Shown here: piece by piece, positions 6,522-8,533 of the stretch
Layout of the letters: every line of letters begins with the position of its first letter
How positions within the stretch are numbered: the first letter of the stretch is position 1
Position numbers and translations under genes: made by a program
DNA from: a bacterium
Lineage (GTDB): Bacteria; Chloroflexota; Dormibacteria; UBA8260; Bog-877
NCBI GenBank assembly: GCA_021791455.1
Contig: JAJYWM010000098.1
Span: forward strand, 1-8,533
Direction: 5' to 3'
DNA: 8,533 nt
Notes under the pieces: model-generated
What the model was told of the DNA's origin: nothing
Seen by the model: only the letters and a program-made list of their open reading frames with translations
Databases searched by the model: none

Positions 6522-7254
6522 GTTTGAGCAGGGGATCGGCGACCCGGGCGAGGGTGGTCTCTTTCCCGTCCCCGGCGATGCCGTAGGCCAGCAGCGGAGC
6601 AAAGCGCAGGACGTAGCCATCCGCCCCGGGCTCGCGGCCCAGCTCAGGCTTGAGGTCAAGGGAAAGCTCCAGCGCCGCGGTCATGACCATGTCCACAAGG
6701 GCCACAACCTCGCCTTCCGTGAGCGGGCACCAGGGCGAGAAGCGAGCGCGGATCACCTTCTCGATCTCCACCTTGGCCTTTTGCGTGAGCTCGACCGGGT
6801 CCTCTGCCTCGCCGGTGAGACGCAGGCTTCGCTGGAGGCGGGCCAGGTTGGTAACCACCTGAGAGAGAGGAATGAGCGCATTCGCGATCGCCGAGCACGC
6901 GGTTGCCCAGGCCCGATCACCGCCGGCTCGTTGGGCCTCGGTGACTGTCGTTTGGAGTCCAGAAATTTGCTCCTCGACCTGCCGAGCGATGATCGCCAGC
7001 TCGAGCAGGGGATCCTTTTCCTCCCCCGTCTCGTGGATGGTCCTCTCAGCCGTGCGCGCCCACGCCTCGACCGTGGAGGTGAACCAGATGGGCGTCTTGC
7101 TGAGCACCCGGTCGGGGGCAGGGAAGACGCCGCGTTGACGCCAAGAGTGGAGGGTGCCTGGCTGGATGCCGAGCCTCTCTGCGATCTCCAGCGTGGAGAG
7201 TGGTTCGTCGACCGACGCGGCTCCTGGGGAGGTCATTGGCCTATCGTATGACAT
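6463..7254 (-). CDS. HTH DNA-binding protein with long helical C-terminal region
   Basis: This 263-residue protein has an N-terminal helix-turn-helix of the MerR/excisionase-like type at about 18-68: LSTLEIAERLGIQPGTLHSW followed by a wing-like part with PIWFTSTVEAWART. Such domains bind short DNA repeats. Residues about 80-170 are Ala/Leu/Glu/Gln-rich and probably helical or coiled-coil (LLELAIIARQVEEQI), and the C-terminal 90 residues form a second, unrecognised region. No membrane segment or signal is seen. The start may be the ATG at 7254 or at 7236, since neither has a good ribosome site. The gene is divergent from the DUF3800-like gene across 85 bases, and one copy of the direct repeat overlaps its 5' end. 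Autorepression, and control of the neighbour, is a plausible inference. The 3' end overlaps the stump ORF of the coupling operon. Confidence 0.8.
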   Translation of the reverse strand: MSYDRPMTSPGAASVDEPLSTLEIAERLGIQPGTLHSWRQRGVFPAPDRVLSKTPIWFTSTVEAWARTAERTIHETGEEKDPLLELAIIARQVEEQISGLQTTVTEAQRAGGDRAWATACSAIANALIPLSQVVTNLARLQRSLRLTGEAEDPVELTQKAKVEIEKVIRARFSPWCPLTEGEVVALVDMVMTAALELSLDLKPELGREPGADGYVLRFAPLLAYGIAGDGKETTLARVADPLLKLIAEVRGWDVWRRIRPGPL

Positions 7255-7305
7255 TGGTGCCGTCTGCGCAAGTCCTATATACGGCCTGGCTCTATGACAT
7301 GGTGC
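7247..7305. promoter_or_regulatory. Pair of direct repeats in the divergent promoter region
   Basis: TATGACATTGGTGC (7247-7260) and TATGACATGGTGC (7293-7305) match at 13 of 14 positions, differing by one T. Their starts are 46 bases apart, and similarity ends at the edges of the motif. The first copy overlaps the start codon of the HTH gene and the second lies between the two genes, so they are good candidates for operators of the HTH protein. Confidence 0.5.
7276..7281 (-). promoter_or_regulatory. Possible -10 box of the HTH gene
   Basis: TATATA lies about 21 bases before the ATG at 7254 on the minus strand, giving a predicted leader of only about 15 bases. No -35 at normal spacing is convincing, so this is a weak call. 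Confidence 0.3.
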
Positions 7306-7322
7306 AGATCAGCCCAAGCTCC

Positions 7323-7331
7323 TGCTATACT
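7323..7331 (+). promoter_or_regulatory. Extended -10 promoter of the DUF3800-like gene
   Basis: TGC-TATACT fits the extended -10 pattern (TGN then TATAAT-like) with five of six -10 bases matched. Its end is 8 bases before the ATG at 7340, so transcription should start on or within about two bases of the start codon. No Shine-Dalgarno is present, which agrees with a leaderless mRNA. Confidence 0.55.
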
Positions 7332-7339
7332 CTCGACCC

Positions 7340-7882
7340 ATGATTGCGCTCGTCGATGAATCCATCCTCCTCAGCCGCTGCTACGCGCTCGGCTGCGTCG
7401 TGGTCCCGCTCGACCGCAGGGTGTCAACCCGGCGGGCCGTCCGCAGGGTTGCCCCAGGCCGCACCTTCCACTGGACCAAGGAGCGGCCTGAGGTCCGGCG
7501 CGCGATGCTCGGCGTTGCATCCCAGGAGGCGCTCCATCTTCTCGGCTATGTCCGCCGCCAGGTACCGCGACGAGAGCAGGAGAGTGCCCGGGCCGCCCTC
7601 CTGACCGCCTTGCTCGCCGACTTGGCTGAGCTCGGCGTTGTCGAGCTCCTCGTCGAGTCGCGCCAGGAGCACAACGACATCCGCGATCGCAACCTCATCG
7701 CCGCGCAGCAGCGCAAGGACCTTGCCCTTGCCCAGCTCGACTATCGTCACACCGGACCCAGGCAGGAGCCCCTCCTGTGGCTCGCCGACGCTTTCGCCGG
7801 CGCCGTCACCGCCGCCGTCCGGGGCGAGTCCCACCACCTGGCGGCGCTTCCTGCTGAGCTGCTCGTGGTCCGAACTCTCTGA
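7340..7882 (+). CDS. DUF3800-like protein, predicted RNase H-like fold
   Basis: The 180-residue product opens with IALVDES and then YALGCVVVP, the Asp-Glu-containing first strand typical of DUF3800-type proteins. Further matching features are TFHWTKE (42-48), an ESR segment and DIRDRN (106-118), and PLLWLADAFAGAV (144-156), close to the PLLW-DA motif I associate with short actinobacterial members. Acidic residues D6, E7, E106, D116 and D150 could form a metal site. DUF3800 proteins are thought to share an RNase H-like nuclease fold, but no reaction is proved by the sequence. The size is right for the short form and no truncation is seen. The ATG at 7340 follows an extended -10 so closely that the mRNA is probably leaderless. 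The gene is divergent from the HTH gene and ends 9 bases before a strong inverted repeat. Confidence 0.75.
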   Translation: MIALVDESILLSRCYALGCVVVPLDRRVSTRRAVRRVAPGRTFHWTKERPEVRRAMLGVASQEALHLLGYVRRQVPRREQESARAALLTALLADLAELGVVELLVESRQEHNDIRDRNLIAAQQRKDLALAQLDYRHTGPRQEPLLWLADAFAGAVTAAVRGESHHLAALPAELLVVRTL

Positions 7883-7891
7883 AAACGCCGC

Positions 7892-7931
7892 GGCCCCAGG
7901 GTCCCGCGCATCCGTCGGTAAACCTGGGGCC
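7892..7931 (+). terminator. Inverted repeat after the DUF3800-like gene, possible terminator
   Basis: GGCCCCAGG (7892-7900) and CCTGGGGCC (7923-7931) form a perfect 9-bp stem around a 22-base loop, starting 9 bases after the stop codon. CCGCGG motifs flank both sides (7888-7893 and 7937-7942) and allow an alternative pairing. There is no T-run, so intrinsic termination is uncertain. An mRNA-end stabiliser or an element end are alternatives. Confidence 0.45.
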
Positions 7932-7957
7932 ACTTCCCGCGGCTACTGCCTTGGGCC

Positions 7958-7970
7958 GTATGTAGCATAC
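7958..7970. repeat. Palindrome GTATG-TAG-CATAC
   Basis: Perfect 5-base arms flank TAG. A second palindrome with the same spacer and related arms is at 8087-8099. It is a candidate protein-binding or recombination site. Confidence 0.35.
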
Positions 7971-7990
7971 CGCCAAGCACTTGACAACCG

Positions 7991-8006
7991 TCGCCCCGAA
8001 GGGCGA
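7991..8006. repeat. Short hairpin with CGAA loop
   Basis: TCGCCC and GGGCGA enclose CGAA, a 6-bp GC-rich stem with a tight loop. It would fold well in RNA from either strand, but I see no transcript signal that assigns it to a particular RNA. Confidence 0.3.
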
Positions 8007-8086
8007 ACTGCCTGCCCTGCCGCCCTCTGGGCCTTGCTGGCTGGTCCCATAGCCTTGTGGAGCGCGGCCTCCTCAGCACAGAATGT

Positions 8087-8099
8087 GCATATAGTATGC
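8087..8099. repeat. Palindrome GCATA-TAG-TATGC
   Basis: Perfect 5-base arms around TAG, 129 bases downstream of the palindrome at 7958-7970 with the same central spacer. The sequence also contains TATAGT, a fair -10 box on the plus strand, but no -35 accompanies it. Confidence 0.35.
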
Positions 8100-8164
8100 T
8101 TAGACATCCCACGGCTGTAACTTGTCAAGTCTGAGTCCAAATGGCGTACTACAGTTCGCATCCG

Positions 8165-8533
8165 TCAAGCCGCCTGGGCGGTCCCATCCGGGGCATCTCC
8201 AGCGCGACGTCCCCAGGCCTTGGCCTCGTCGTAGGCCTCGCGGTGGACCAGGCAGCCATGCAGGATTCCCACCCAGCGGTTGGCAAGGGCTCGGAGCGCT
8301 TGGTTGTACCCGTCCCCTCTGGCCCTCCTGGAGTCGTAGTAGGCCCTGGCGCCTGGAGAGGTGCTGAGGGAAGCGAAGGCCCATAGGCGGGTGGCGTCGC
8401 CCAGGCGGCGGTTGCGCACGAATCTTGCCAGGACCACCTTCTTGGTCCCCGAAGCCCTGGTGATGGGAGCAGTCCCGGCATAGTTCTTGCGGGATCTGGC
8501 ATCCTGGTACCGGGCCGGGTCGTCCCCGAATTC
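8165..8533 (-). CDS. IS110-family transposase, C-terminal part (runs off the window)
   Basis: The minus strand is open from the window edge to a stop at 8165-8167, giving the last 122 residues. They match the C-terminal Transposase_20 region of IS110-type enzymes: DDPARYQDARSRKNYAGTAP, then ITRASGTKK with the expected serine (residue 28 of the visible part), VRNRRLGDATRLWAFASLS, and the helical end with ARAYYDSRRARGDGYNQALR and LVHREAYDEAKAWG. IS110 enzymes pair an N-terminal RuvC-like DEDD domain, outside this window, with this serine-containing domain, and are guided by a bridge RNA from the element's noncoding end. No frameshift is seen, so the gene may be intact beyond the edge. IS110 elements usually lack obvious terminal inverted repeats, so the 3' boundary in the gap to the left cannot be read. 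Confidence 0.9.
   Translation of the reverse strand, partial: EFGDDPARYQDARSRKNYAGTAPITRASGTKKVVLARFVRNRRLGDATRLWAFASLSTSPGARAYYDSRRARGDGYNQALRALANRWVGILHGCLVHREAYDEAKAWGRRAGDAPDGTAQAA

Larger units (their letters stand above)
7980..8129. repeat. 150-base segment bounded by an 8-base inverted repeat
   Basis: CTTGACAA (7980-7987) and TTGTCAAG (8122-8129) are exact reverse complements. The left end continues CCGTCGCCCCGA, which resembles the sequence beginning CTTGACATCCGG at the transposase promoter (1109 downward, minus strand). A small non-autonomous element is possible, but no flanking target duplication is visible and 8-base arms can occur by chance. Confidence 0.2.
7883..8164. other. 282-base gap with inverted repeats and no convincing gene
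   Basis: Between the DUF3800-like gene and the IS110 transposase I see no ORF with family features. The gap holds the terminator-like repeat (7892-7931), two 13-base palindromes sharing the central spacer TAG (7958-7970 and 8087-8099), a hairpin TCGCCC-CGAA-GGGCGA (7991-8006), and an 8-base inverted pair CTTGACAA/TTGTCAAG (7980-7987 and 8122-8129). Part of it must be the 3' noncoding end of the IS110 element, but the boundary cannot be placed. Confidence 0.6.

Noticed and set aside
7424..7933. 169-residue minus-strand ORF opposite the DUF3800-like gene
   Set aside because: No family features; the plus-strand frame has DUF3800-type motifs and a promoter.
7981..8009. TTGACA at 7981-7986 as a plus-strand promoter
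   Set aside because: The region 16-18 bases downstream is GC-rich and has no -10 box.
7943..8107. Short minus-strand ORF starting MSKHTICTFCAEEAA with a C-x-x-C pair
   Set aside because: No ribosome site or promoter at normal spacing, only one Cys pair, and no domain; it probably arises by chance in the gap.
1..8533. CRISPR array, tRNA or rRNA gene
   Set aside because: I saw no regularly spaced repeats, no tRNA-like arms with a T-loop motif and no rRNA-like stretch on either strand by eye.

Overview
This GC-rich window looks like accessory DNA from a high-GC bacterium. The best guess is an actinomycete or another monoderm-like lineage. The reasons are a GTG-started conjugation-type operon next to a DUF4913-like gene, a DUF3800-like protein with actinobacterial features, one apparently leaderless mRNA and one lipobox lipoprotein. 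The lineage call is weak because no ribosomal or other phylogenetic marker is present. Transposase genes run off both ends, so the window is an interior slice of a mosaic region.

Layout. Bases 1-1045 (minus): N-terminal 348 residues of a transposase-like protein, with a clear promoter just upstream. Bases 1197-4131 (minus): three consecutive export genes of unknown function, namely a secreted cysteine-containing protein (3094-4131), a single-pass membrane-anchored protein (2448-3044) and a predicted seven-bladed beta-propeller lipoprotein (1197-2267). Codon use here is clearly less GC-biased than in the next block. Bases 4132-4333: divergent intergenic region with a perfect 6-bp-arm inverted repeat. 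Bases 4334-6521 (plus): a translationally coupled operon remnant, made of a DUF4913-like small protein, a TraG/VirD4-type coupling ATPase (joined by a GTGA overlap), and a 51-codon ORF joined by a second GTGA overlap that looks like the stump of a truncated gene. Bases 6463-7254 (minus) and 7340-7882 (plus): a divergent pair, an HTH protein with a long helical C-terminal region and a DUF3800-like protein. They share an 85-bp intergenic region holding an extended -10 promoter and a 13/14-bp direct repeat. Bases 7883-8164: no convincing gene, but several inverted repeats. Bases 8165-8533 (minus): C-terminal 122 residues of an IS110-family transposase.

How the parts fit. The coupling ATPase would bring DNA to a conjugation channel, but no relaxase, VirB4-like ATPase or channel gene is visible, so this is either a fragment of an integrated conjugative element or a cargo-bearing remnant. 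The secretion cluster and the HTH/DUF3800-like pair are probably independent cargo. The least explained parts are the three-gene export cluster and the HTH/DUF3800-like pair with its shared repeat-bearing promoter region.
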